NCBI GenBank assembly: GCA_017311315.1 | Contig: CM029670.1 | Location: 24,455,449-24,519,448 of the forward strand | DNA from: Dendrocalamus latiflorus | Lineage: Eukaryota > Streptophyta > Magnoliopsida > Poales > Poaceae | DNA: 64,000 nt | Direction: 5' to 3' | Shown here: in pieces, positions 53,942-64,000 of the stretch | Position numbering within the stretch: the stretch's first letter is position 1 | Layout of the letters: each line of letters begins with the position of its first letter | Notes under the pieces: generated by a model | The model's database searches: none | Told to the model about the DNA's origin: nothing | The model's input: the letters and a program-made list of their open reading frames with translations, nothing else | Program-made: the position numbers and the translations under genes

Positions 53942-55927
53942 GTTGTCAACCCGGATTCTAATATTAATTCGGTAAGCTAAAAATTGTATATATCACTTAT
54001 GTATAACATATGCTCTAAATATTAGCGCTCAACAAAATAAAGCTCCGCTAATCTTGCACACTGATTCATAGGTCTAACCTAACTCATGGAACTTCCTTGA
54101 TAAATACAAAAATAATAAAAGAGATTATCAATAAAAAGATCAAGTCATCGTATTCTACCACCGGCCTTGCCTCAAATCACTCGAATCACCCATTAACTCA
54201 TGATAAAACTAAAATTGAGTTTAATCGGATTTATTTGGATCTTTTGAGTTATTTGCTTTTATATGGATTCAGTTGTTTATCGTGTACTTAGATATTGGAG
54301 TCGTGAAGATTCAGTGGACCAAACGAGATCAAGCTCGAAGTGAAGAAGAAGAAAGAAACCCAAAAGCTTAAGAGAAAGCATTGTGTGAGCTCAAGACCGT
54401 GGTAAACCGCGCTAGGCGGGTCAATACTTTGATCATGTTAAACCTACAATTTCTGCAAATCTACTTTTGTTTAAATTATCAAATTGCATGCTGTTATTTC
54501 ATATGCAAATATATGTCTGTTTGAAGATTCTAGTTACATACCCATTATTCGACTTGCTAGTATTATACCTCCTTTGGAATATTTGAATATCTGAGCCTTG
54601 TCATCCTAGCAAAATTATAATGGCAACCTTTCAAAAATAAGTCCATAACTATACGCCATGCTTAGTACTGCTTAGATAATCGGGGCACCAAAAATGCCCC
54701 AAAACATCACTTTGAATCATGAGAAATTGGTTTGGGCAGTCATGGTGGAAATGACTGGTATATTTTGGTTATGAATATTTTATGCTCCCAATATCTCCAA
54801 CTTGCTTAATTATCTGGGTGGATTTGGTTCGAGGGTGTGAGTGTGGTGCAGAGGAAGCACAAAGTGGGTAGTGGTAGGCCGCCCAGATACCACTAAGGAC
54901 TGAATCTTGTCATGACCTCCCGTGGAAAAACAGTACAACCACAAGCTGGCAAAATGTAGGTAGGGCTAACTAATTTGCATCGACTTAGTAAGGGTTGCGC
55001 CGGTGTGACCACGGGCGGGTAGAGGGTGGCCACATCCTCCGACGTGACGGCAGAAGAGGGGGCTTCTGGAAGGGTGGTCGTGCCCCGAAGAAAGTGGAAA
55101 CCTTAGCGGACGTAACCCTGCTAGGAAAAATGCATTGTAAAGGTCCTGTGATAGTCTACTCAACCGCATGGCTAAGGAATCATGTGGGGCAATGAGTGAA
55201 TTTATCTCTTGTGGGTAAAGTGTGCAAACTCTGCAGAGTCAAAAACTATTCGAATAGTCATGCCCATGGTTAAGGGCAGACATGGGAACTTAACCAGATA
55301 TAGTTCTGTTTCAAAATCTTTGTGGGTGGAATTGGTAAAGTGGAGGGCAGAGAAAGGCCCTTATTTGTGTTGCCCTGGGTGTCGCCCCAGTGATAAGTTA
55401 AGCGGTTATGACGCTGAAGGATTATGCATATGGTGCAGAGGCCATGTAATGGTGGATGGAATCTGGATCACTATCACTATTGCATACTTTCACACCTTAT
55501 GTTTTGGTTCAAACTGCTAGGTCTCAGGAAATTTCTATGTATTGTATTTCGAAAGCAATTTACGGCAAATAAAATAAACCGAGCCTTTCCTTGATAAGCC
55601 ATGCATATTATTTAATTGCATCCTGTGTATTGGCTCGCGGAGCACGGTGGTTTGTGCTCACACTCGCTCTCACAACAAATCCAGAATCAGAAATCAGATC
55701 GCTACGCTTCGGCAATACTTTTGGTCATGATGGCGAAGGAGATGAAGATGTCAAGGACTAGGTCGCGAACCTCCAGTTGGCTGCCTGTGGGCATGTCCTG
55801 AAGGTCCCACTTGCGTGCTTCGTTCTTCCGCTGCTACAATTTAATGATTTCGGCCTAATCGGCCCATGAGTAAGTCTACCATTATATTTATGCTTCCGTA
55901 TGGTATGTACTTTAATAATCAGAACTT
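53942..55927 (+). mobile_element. Gypsy LTR fragment, both ends truncated
   Basis: From about 53960 it matches 18890-21790 and (54140-55290) 41120-42242. It shares the GGTAAACCGCG hairpin word near 54403, the gypsy tail, the degenerate double palindrome at 55246-55269, and the end block up to 'atcagaactta' at 55927. The intact copy at 21800 continues about 80 bp to its CTCCCACA end; here Copia2 sequence takes over. Because it overlaps the 38671-42242 LTR in content, the two are not halves of one LTR. Confidence 0.75.
55246..55269. repeat. Double palindrome of gypsy LTRs (copy 4, degenerate)
   Basis: CTATTCGAATAG is intact. The second palindrome reads TCATGCCCATGG: CG has become CA on one arm and TG on the other, so most of the pairing is kept. 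Confidence 0.85.
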
Positions 55928-56454
55928 AGAGACCATGTGGAGGTCATCCCATGTTTATGATGAGTAAGTGACATCGGTTTAGGAAAGTCGAGTTTGGTTT
56001 GGGTGGTTCGGACCTTGACGTTGCGTTTTGCAACGGGCTCGGTCGGATTTTGTCAAACTTGGTCGTATGGGATTAGGATGCATATTCTTAGATTCGACAG
56101 GTTTGGACTTCATCATGGGTAAGCATGATGTGTTTATGCTATTTACGCTTTCATGTATCGAGCGGTGCTATTTGACGTGTTTCTTGTCTATGTGGCTGCA
56201 GGACGTCGAAGCGGAGTCGTGGTGAGACACGAGGGACTGGACTAGACACGGGCGGTGTCAAGGTCAGAACAGTCGGGATGTGTCGAAGACGGCGGAGACT
56301 CGAGGTGGTTGCGAAGCTTGGACGACAAGGAGTGCGGAAGCTTCCCAGAAGGTGCAGGAGGGGCGAAATGGTAATTTCGCGAGGCTGCACAAGCGGGAGC
56401 GGGCTCCGTTGGATTTAGCGGGCGTAACAGGGTAGAGACCCGTTAGCCAAGGGC

Positions 56455-56462
56455 TATAAATA
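56455..56462 (+). promoter_or_regulatory. TATA box of Copia2 LTR
   Basis: TATAAATA in GGGCTATAAATAGAAG, conserved with position 3-10. Confidence 0.65.
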
Positions 56463-57345
56463 GAAGTGACGGGCTTCATGCCTCCTCATGGCTTTAGGAG
56501 AGAGTTAGGGTTTTAGTGAGTCAAAAGAGGCTTTAGAGGGTGGTTTTGCTTTGCTCTTTAGTCGTTGAGGGCAGCAGCATATGTCTCCCTACGTTCATCT
56601 CCCCTCTGGGCATTGTCTCCTCTCTAGGGAAGCATGTAGTGGGTGGAGTTCTTCAGAGGGATTGAGAGGGAGAGGAGAGGATTGAGTGGAGACCCTTGTA
56701 ATCATTCCTCTTGTTCTAATGTCCATGCGTATCGGGACTCCTATGTAATCCTTGCTTGGTTGAAATGAAAATCTGAAGTTTTTCTCCCGTGCAGCCTCTC
56801 TGTTCTTTGTTTTCTCCTTTTGGGGTGATTTTCCTCTTTTTGTGATTTGAAGTTCTTTCTTGCTAGGAAGGCCCAAAATGGATTGATCTATGTTGGGATG
56901 ATGCCTCAAGATCATTTGATCATGTTTCCCAAGAGCAAACTTCGTTTAATCTCAGATTTCATGTTTGGGACTTCTCTGTTCTTCATTTCCTCTTCTAGGG
57001 GTTTGATGATTTTCGTGTTTCCCTTCATGAGAAAAGGTGAAACTTGGCATGCAGAGTCTTATGGCTATTAATTAGCTACCCTTAATGTTTCGTGGCCAAA
57101 GGATCATTGGTTATATGGGAATTTGAGTTTTTGGGTAGCTCTCTGTATTTTTCAAGTTCTTGGCTAATCTCTAAATTTCTTGTGTTCTTGCTTAAGTTCC
57201 CATGTTGTTTGAGGCCCTAAAGGTATTTAGAATAGTCCCTTGATGTCTCTCTCTGAAAAGATCAGAAGTTTTCCTTTCGTTTCCTTGATTTAGCCAAAAA
57301 TCCGAAGTTTCAGAACTTCTGTCAGGCTGCTCTGTTTGCTGTCGT

Positions 57346-57400
57346 GCGGTACTACCGCTCGGCTCAGCGGTACTACCGCTCGTCTCAGCGGTACTACCGC
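57346..57400. repeat. Three palindromes spaced 21 bp
   Basis: GCGGTACTACCGC at 57346, 57367 and 57388, each separated by exactly 21 bp. The second extends to AGCGGTACTACCGCT. It sits in the same part of the leader as the 23-bp array at 1056-1206 but with a different arm sequence. Confidence 0.9.
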
Positions 57401-57599
57401 TTGCAGTCAGACCTGCTCTGAAATTAATTTTTCTTGACTGTTTCTTTCTGGATCTGGTTTAGCCTTGTTGCTGTGACTTCCAGTAGTGCCTATCTTCTTT
57501 CTTCATAGCTTCCATAGCTATTGGAGAAGAAGCATAAGTGAGGATTCTTGAGGGGCGAATTTGATTTTTGAGAGCGCCATTCAACCCCCCTCTTTCGAC

Positions 57600-60071
57600 A
57601 TCTGGGTGACGCTCGACGCATACCATGAGGGCACCACCCAAATCAAGACTGTCCGACAGGACCAATTCAAGTGAGATTACAACAAGTTTGAAATGCTCGC
57701 TGGTGAGTCCTTAGATGCTTGCTTTGCGCGCTTCCACAAGATCTTGAGCAACCTCCGAGCGGTCGGTCTCACATACCCCGACTCGGATAACGCTCGTCAG
57801 ATGCTCGCGACTCTCGATTTTCGGGTTTGGGAGATGAAGGTGACTACCATCAAGGACACCACGAACCTCTCGATTTTGACTCTTGATGCGCTGTACTCGC
57901 GCCTCAAGACTCACGAGATTGACATTGTCTCTCGCAAGTCGAAGTCACAGTCGATGGCTCTAGTCACCGATCCCAGTTCGGTTTCATGTCTTTCTTCTTC
58001 CGATTCGCTTTGCGGTTTCTCTCTCGCTGCTCTCTGTGACGTAACTGATGATCAGTTAGAGCAGCTTGAGGATGAGCAGCTGGCCCTCCTAGCTCGGAAG
58101 TTTTCCCATGCTTACAAGAGGAGGAGGGACAGAAAGAGAGGAGGACCTGTAATTTGCTTCGAGTGTGGTGGCCCCAACCACATTCGGGCAAACTGTCCCA
58201 AGCTGGAGAAGGCCAAGAACGACTACGGCGGTTCGGGCAAGAATGACTACATCGACAAGAACCGCAACAAGAAGCCTCCAGCGCACCCTCAAGGCAAGAA
58301 GAAGTTCCACGACTTTGGGAAGGCCAAGAAGCTGTTCCACCGCATCCTCACCGCCTTCGACGACCTCGACCTCAGCGAGGTGGAGGGATGGAGCGACGAC
58401 GACAGGATGGGTGACCAAGATCCCAAGAGCGGCAACGACTTCTCCGGCATGTGCTTCATGGCTCTTGAGGGTGAACTGAGCGACAGCGAGCTGTACTCCG
58501 ACTCGGACAAGGTATGCTCCACCTACGACCAGCTTAATCATGCTTTTCTTAAGTTAGGTGGATTTCATGCTAGAGCTAGGGCTAGGTGTACCGAGTTAGA
58601 GAAGGAAGTAGAGAGCTTGTCACGAGAGCTTACTTCACTTAGATCTGCTTCCTCCCGTGACGATTGTGATGTTTGTTCTGCTTTGCTGGATGACATGGAG
58701 AAACTAAGGACCCTGCATGATAGTGTGTCCTCTGAGCTAGACATGATTAAAGTGGAGAATGTTAGTCTTCTTGCTGAGCTTGAGATGGGTAAAGTAGCGC
58801 CTAATTCAACTGCTATTGTTGAGACTACATCTTGCACCTCATGTGAGGATAAGGACAATGCTTTTAGAGGTCTTTATACTATGTTGGTTGATCTGCCCGA
58901 GACATGTGAAAATTGCAATAATCTGAAGATGAACCTAAAACGGGCAGATCATAAAATTGCAGAACTACAAGCTTTTCTTCTTAAGCCGATTGCTTCATGT
59001 ATGAACTGTCCCAAGCTTACTGCTAAGCTTGAAGCTGTCTCCAAATAGTTTCAAGAATTAGTTGATGACAATAATAGATTGGCTCAAACTGCTTCTAAGG
59101 ACCCTGTTAGCTCACCATGCATTAATTGTAACAAACTAAAATCTGACTTGATTGCATTGGATGAGAAATGTGTGAAGCTAACTAAGGACTTTCTAGAGAA
59201 GCCACTTTCAGCTTGTGATGTGATTGATGAGAAGGGGGAAAAGCCTCAGGGTATGGTAGAGACGCCTAGTGATGTGAACCAACCTGCTAGTAGTAGGACT
59301 ATCCCTTCAGAGTCGGCTGTGCGTGCACAAGCCATTCTTTCCTCTACTGTTGGCTCTTCTTCTGCTCCCTTACCTTCTGCTGTCTCCTGTTCCACCTGCT
59401 CTTCTTGCACCTCTCTCTTTCGGGAGTGTCAGTATCTTATGAACACTCTCGAGAGATTTGTAGGAGGCAAAAAGAAGCTGAATCTTATTCTAGATCAGTC
59501 CAAGATTTCCAAATTCAATCAGGGTCTAGGATATGATTTCTATGAGGACATTAGGAAGCATCCACCTGCTATTCTCAGACCCATAGTAGGAGGTGTGATT
59601 GAGGTCGAGCCCAGATCTGATGAAGTTAAATTCAAGTCTGCGGGCTTTGTTCAAGGGATTTCTGACAGCAAGGTGAGTTCACCTACAGCTTCAGCCTCTC
59701 AGAAGGTGAAGCCATCTCATGCTACTTCTGCCTCTCAGAAGGTGAAGTATCATTGCACCTTCTGTCAGAAGGATGGACATACGATCGATCGATGCTTCAG
59801 GCGCGCCAAGATCGCACGTAGAGACCGTGTTGAGTCTCTTAGGCGTATTCAGGGTCAGCCGCAGACCTTGAGTACACCTAAGACCAACACGAGGTCTAGG
59901 TTTATTTCAGCTGATGGGTTTGGGCATCATCGAGGATTTGGATTTTCTGAGTTTTCTAGCTTTCGTCCTCGATATGCTCCTGGTCGTGACTTCCGCTGTC
60001 CTGAGGGTAGATCTCGTTTCCCCGTCGAGATAGCTACCCGCGGCGTGATCAGCATGTTGCTGGTGTTTTGA
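57600..60071 (+). pseudogene. Copia2 gag (large Sirevirus type)
   Basis: Starts mid-gag at WVTLDAYHEGTTQIK; the N-terminus is deleted and a TGA at 57672 follows. From 57693: FHKILSNLRAVGLTYPDSDN, VWEMKVTTIKD, and ALYSRLKTHEIDI. The first zinc knuckle CFECGGPNHIRANC is at 58155-58196 (intact C-x2-C-x4-H-x4-C), then an acidic region, a long coiled coil with repeated Cys pairs (CTSCEDKD, CENCNNLKMNL, CMNCPKLTAKL), a TAG at 59046-59048, and a second knuckle CTFCQKDGHTIDRC at 59754-59795. The frame ends at 60071. The stop at 59046 reads SK*FQEL, where CAG to TAG is the simplest explanation. Two knuckles and a long coiled tail fit Sirevirus gags. Confidence 0.85.
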
Positions 60072-60271
60072 CTCGCTCCTCTGTAGCAGTCAAGCCCAAC
60101 AACAGCTTCAGGTCTACACATAGACCGTCTGCTTCTTTGAGTGACAGAGAGCGTAGGGTAGATAGAGGTCAGTCGTGCTTGACTACTTCATCTGCTCGAC
60201 GTGTTACTCAGTATTGGGTGCCAAAATCACTCTTGATTTACCCCAGTACTGAGACTTTACTCTCTGTTTGA

Positions 60272-62130
60272 CTCAGGTTCGCCGGGCAGGGAAGGGAAAG
60301 GTTTGGCTTGTAGACTCCGGGTGTTCATGACACATGACCGAAGATTCTCGTTGGTTTTCTTCCCTTGCCCGTGCTCCAGGTGCTGAGATGATCACCTTCG
60401 GAGACGCTTCATCTGGGCGTGTCATCGCCAAAGGTACAGTGCGCATTAATAATTCTTTTATTTTGAAAGATGTTGCCTTGGTTAGTAAGCTGCAGTATAA
60501 TTTGCTTTCTGTTTCTCAGCTTACCGATGATGACTTTGAGGTGAGCTTTAAGAAAACCAATTGCAAAATTATTAATTCTTCGAGTAGTCTGGTTTGCGGG
60601 ATTTCTCATTTTGGGAGGATCTTTCGTGCTGATTTTTCTGAGTCTTCTGGTGATCCTCTCAGGTGTTTAGTTGCTTCTGAGTCCCGCGTCCTTTCTTTCT
60701 GGCATAGGAGACTTGGTCATATTGGATTTGACCATTTGACTCGAGTTAGCGGCCACGATCTCATTCGTGGTCTGCCGAAACTCAAGATGGTCAAAGATCT
60801 AGTCTGTGCTCCATGCCGGCACGGCAAGACGGTTGCCGCTTCACATCCTCCGGTCACAGTTACTATGACCAATGCACCAGGACAGCTGCTCCATCTGGAC
60901 AGAGTTGGACCAGCTCGAGTGCAGTCAGCCGGAGGGAAGTGGTATGTTCTTGTCGTGGTCGATGACTTCTCGAAGTATTCTTGGGTGTTTTTCTTAGCCT
61001 CGAAGGATGAGACATTTTCACATTTCCGAGATCTTTTCCGTAGGCTTTCTGTTGAGCTCCCGGGTGCCTTACGAGCGATTCGCAGTGATAATGGCACGGA
61101 GTTCAAGAATTCCTACTTTGAGAGGTTCTGCGATGAGACAGGTGTAGAGCATCAGTTCTCCTCTCCGCACGTCCCATAGCAAAATGGCGTCGTGGAGAGA
61201 AAGAATCGTACCTTGGTCGAGATGGCCAGGACGATGCTTGATGAGTACTCTACACCGCGGAAGTTTTGGGCTGAGGCTATAGCCACCGCGTGCCATGTCT
61301 CAAATCGAGTTTTTCTGAGGGCACACTTGCACCGCACTTCTTATGAGTTGAGATGTGGGCGAAAGCCCAACGTCTCTCATTTTCGTGTGTTTGGTTGCAA
61401 GTGCTTTATTTTGAAGTCCAGGAACCTAGATAAGTTCGAGTCACGTTCTTGTGATGGGATCTTTCTAGGCTACTCGACTTCTTCGCGGGCTTATAGGGTC
61501 TGGAACTGCGAGTCTAGTAAAATGGTAGAGACCTGTGAGGTGACCTTTGACGAGGCAAGTCCGGGGACTAGGCCCGATATCTCAGGTTCTTTAGAGCAGT
61601 CCAAGACCATCTTTGTGGATGATGAGGACGATGGAGATGAGGGTTGTCTACCCGATCCAGCCCCTCATCCACCCCTTGAGGTGCCTTCTTCCACCGCACC
61701 TCGAGGCGATCGGCCCATGCCTTCTGCCTCTTCTGGCGCTAGTAGCTCTGTTCCTACCTCGTCAGCTCACAAGGTAGAGGCCACTTCTTCATCTCATCCT
61801 GGACTTCCTCGGCATATCCAAAAAGACCATCCTTCTAAGCAGATTATTGGAGACCTTTTTGAGCGAGTCACTCGTTCAAAATTGGGCATGTCTCTCTTCT
61901 GTCTCCATTCTGCTTTCATTGCCTCCTTTGAGCCCAAGGACATCTGTCATGCTCTATCTGACAAGTCTTGGGTCAATGCCATGCATGAGGAGCTAGAAAA
62001 TTTCAAGAGGAACAAGGTCTGGTCGCTTGTTGAGCCCCACGAGGTCACAATATCATTGGGACTAAGTGGATATTCAAGAACAAGCAGAGTGAGGATGGGG
62101 TTGTCATTCGGAACAAGGCTAGACTGGTAG
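60272..62130 (+). pseudogene. Copia2 protease and integrase
   Basis: After a frame change the protease motif VWLVDSGCS appears at 60301, with TGA (60328-60330) before HMTEDSRWF; CGA (Arg) is the likely original. Integrase follows in the same frame: HRRLGHIGFDHL and CAPCRHGK (HHCC finger, about 60705-60830), VVVDDFSKYSWVFF (first Asp), IRSDNGTEF (second Asp, about 61078), and QNGVVERKNRTL (Glu, about 61192). TAG at 61177-61179 interrupts this just before QNGVVE (CAG expected). The C-terminal FGCKCFILKSRN, SCDGIFLGYSTSSRAYRVWN and a Ser/Pro-rich linker lead to RT. The frame is lost near 62040. Confidence 0.85.
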
Positions 62131-63519
62131 CTCAGGGGTTCTCCCAGGTTGAGGGTCTAGATTTCGAGGAGACCTTTGCCCTATAGCTAGACTTGAGGCC
62201 ATTAGAATCCTGCTTGCCTTCGCAGCTTCTAAGGGTTTCAAGCTTTACCAGATGGACGTTAAGAGTGCATTCCTCAATGGCTTCATTGAGGAAGAAGTCT
62301 ATGTGAGACAGCCTCCAGGTTTCGAAAACCCCAAGTACCCAAACCATGTCTTCAAGCTTTCTAAAGCTTTGTATGGACTTAAGCAGGCCCCTAGAGCTTG
62401 GTATGAGAGGTTTAAGTCCTACTTGTTGAGTCATGGTTTTGAGATGGATAAAGTAGACAAGACTTTGTTCATCCGTCGGCATGGCACTGATCTTCTGCTC
62501 ATCCAGATTTATGTGGATGACATCATCTTTGGCGGCTCCTCGCATGCTCTCGTTTCCCAGTTTTCCGATGTCATGAGCTCGGAGTTTGAGATGAGCATGA
62601 TGGGCGAGTTGAGCTTCTTCCTTGGCTTCCAAATTAAGCAGACTCGGGAGGGTACTTTCTTGCATCAGGGCAAGTACACTCGAGACCTCCTGAAGCGCTT
62701 TGATATGAGTGATGGTAAGCCGGTGTCCACTCTGATGGCTACATCGGCTTCACTCGATCCAGATGAGGACGGCGAGCCAGTTGATCAGAAGGAGTATCGT
62801 AGTATGATCGGCTCCCTCTTGTACCTCACTGCCTCGAGACCGGACATACACTTCTCCATGTGTCTTTTGCTCGGTTTCAGGTTTCTCCTCGCGTATCTCA
62901 CCGCCAGGCGGTGAAGCGCATTCTTCGGTACCTTCGAGCTACCATTGACTATGGTATCTGGTACTCTTCCTCTTCCTGTCTTTCCTTGAGAGCTTTCTCG
63001 GATGCAGACTTTGCCGGCTGTAGGATAGATAGGAAGAGCACCTCTGGCACCTGCCAATTTATTGGCACTTCTCTTGTTTCCTGGTCCTCGAGAAAGCAGT
63101 CTAGTGTTGCACAGTCCACCGCAGAGGCCGAGTACGTTGCTGCTGCTAGTTGCTGCAGCCAAGTGCTTTGGATGGCCTCGACTCTGCGGGACTTTGGGTT
63201 AGTCATAGATAGTGTTCCACTCTTTTGTGATAACACTTCTGCAATTAACATTGCTAAGAACCCAGTGCAGCACACTCGGACCAAGCATATTGACATTCGC
63301 TATCACTTCCTTAGAGACCATGTGGAGAAGGGTGACATAGTGCTCCAGTTTGTGGAGAGTGACCACCAGTTGGCTGATATCTTCACCAAGCTTTGGATAG
63401 CTCGAGGTTTTCAGCTCTACGGGGAGAGCTTGGGGTGGTCTGTCCTTATGGACTGTTGTGAGGGGGAGCTTTGTTCTTTACTGCTTTACTATATTGATTA
63501 TGCTTTTACTCCTTTCTAA
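62041..63519 (+). pseudogene. Copia2 reverse transcriptase and RNase H
   Basis: RT begins at about 62049 (NIIGTKWIFKNKQ, RLVAQGFSQVEGLDFEETFA), shifts frame near 62180, then reads YQMDVKSAFLNGFIEEEVYV and LSKALYGLKQAPRAWYERF. The catalytic YVDDIIFG is at 62510. GELSFFLGFQIKQ, KPVSTLMATSASLD and YLTASRPDIHFSM follow. Another frameshift at about 62865 precedes RNase H: DADFAGCRIDRKSTSG, STAEAEYVAAASCC, DNTSAINIAKNPVQ, HIDIRYHFLRDHVEKGD, and ADIFTK. Catalytic residues are present in every domain; only frames are broken. It supplies the RT segment that is deleted in Copia1. The downstream tract GAGGGGGAGC (about 63461) resembles 22178. Confidence 0.85.
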
Positions 63520-64000
63520 TTGCATTGCACACGGGTGCATTGGGTTTAGTCCTTCTAGCATAGGTTAGAATGGTTCTCTTGCCGAGTTGCTTAGACTTCT
63601 TAGTCTTATCTTGTGATTCTAGGATGCTGCTTATTAGCTGTTCTCTTCTCTCTAGATTGAGCTTACTCACTGCTTATAGGTTCTAGCGAGGGTTGGGCCA
63701 CTCTCGGGTAGACAGGGTACGTGTTTGCTCCTTAGTCTGTTAGATGACTAGTTGATAGTCCTAGAGTCATATGGGGTAGATGAGAGTCAGTCTGAGCCAT
63801 AGTTGTCTCTATATCTTGTCTATGCTTTAAGGACTGCCTGTTTGGTTTTCTTTGCCAGCTTCTTGATTTTATTGCTTTGATTCAGGGGAGAGTTCATTTG
63901 GGAGCTTCTGGAGCTTAATATTGACATAACTCAACTTGAACTAAAAGTTGCATCACATGTTGAGGGGGAGCTGGATTTTCTTGCATTTTAGCATTTCGCA
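63520..64000 (+). other. Copia2 3' non-coding region with PPT-like tract
   Basis: No gene. A second GAGGGGGAGCTGG tract lies at about 63962, near the window edge, comparable to the repeated purine tracts of Copia1. The 3' LTR must lie beyond 64000. Confidence 0.55.

Larger units (their letters stand above)
55928..57600 (+). mobile_element. Copia2 5' LTR, ends incomplete
   Basis: U3-like sequence from about 55928 to a TATA box at 56455-56462, then a leader that matches 1-1510. Three phased palindromes lie at 57346-57400, and the terminal C tract at about 57582. The expected TACA end and primer-binding site are missing: within about 20 bp of the C tract the sequence is already gag. The left end abuts the gypsy LTR fragment without a recognisable TG start. 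Short open frames here are not conserved between the two copies. Confidence 0.65.

Noticed and set aside
38671..55927. One LTR split by Tat2 into 38671-42242 and 53942-55927
   Set aside because: The two pieces overlap in content (41120-42242 is homologous to 54140-55290), so they come from two different LTRs.
1..64000. A host gene or a non-retrotransposon biological system
   Set aside because: Every domain that I could recognise on either strand belongs to LTR retrotransposons; the unassigned stretches (26065-26348, 30989-31889) hold no credible frame.

Overview
The window looks like grass (Poaceae) nuclear heterochromatin and consists of nested, decayed LTR retrotransposons. The grass assignment rests on the lineages present: Sirevirus-like Ty1/copia with very large gags, a Tat-lineage Ty3/gypsy carrying an antisense PF04195-type gene, and 3-4 kb gypsy LTRs with GC-rich cores. 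I found no host gene, rRNA gene, complete tRNA gene or CRISPR. Nearly every coding stretch is a broken gag, pol or antisense ORF. The one long open pol frame (9424-13467) carries damage at two catalytic sites.

Layout. 1-1752: Copia LTR fragment joined to a gag scrap. 1753-4590: 3' end of a gypsy element and the start of its LTR. 4590-26064: Copia1, truncated at its 5' end, with its 3' LTR at 23303-26064. Copia1 is split by a 14.3 kb composite (7568-21878, 5-bp target duplication ATTGC) made of two large gypsy LTRs with no internal domain; the first of these is itself split by Tat element 1 (7781 to about 14196, + strand). 24095-24861: minus-strand gypsy LTR inside the Copia1 3' LTR. 26354-30983: a structurally complete non-autonomous LTR element (TSD GTAAG) with a gag relic and no pol. 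About 31890-38670: Copia3, whose LTR holds a 2,970-bp solo gypsy LTR on the minus strand (32629-35598, TSD CAGGT). 38671-42242: a truncated gypsy LTR. 42243-42560: minus-strand integrase scrap. 42561-53941: Tat element 2 on the minus strand, complete from LTR to LTR, with an intron-containing antisense gene and two tandem arrays. 53942-55927: another gypsy LTR fragment. 55928-64000: Copia2, with gag, protease, integrase, RT and RNase H all present but broken; its 3' LTR lies beyond the window.

Recurring signals in the non-coding parts stand out. Copia LTRs carry clusters of short palindromes at regular 21-23 bp spacing, with a different sequence in each copy. The gypsy LTRs share a double palindrome (CTATTCGAATAG then CCGTGCCCACGG). 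Both Tat copies carry 53-bp tandem repeats with TATAAATA in many units, and Tat2 also has a 65-bp array. Most recognisable stop codons in the reading frames are C-to-T changes in CG or CAG contexts, as expected from deamination of methylated cytosine.

Lineage names come from protein motifs and LTR ends read by eye. Boundaries marked approximate were judged by comparing copies within the window.
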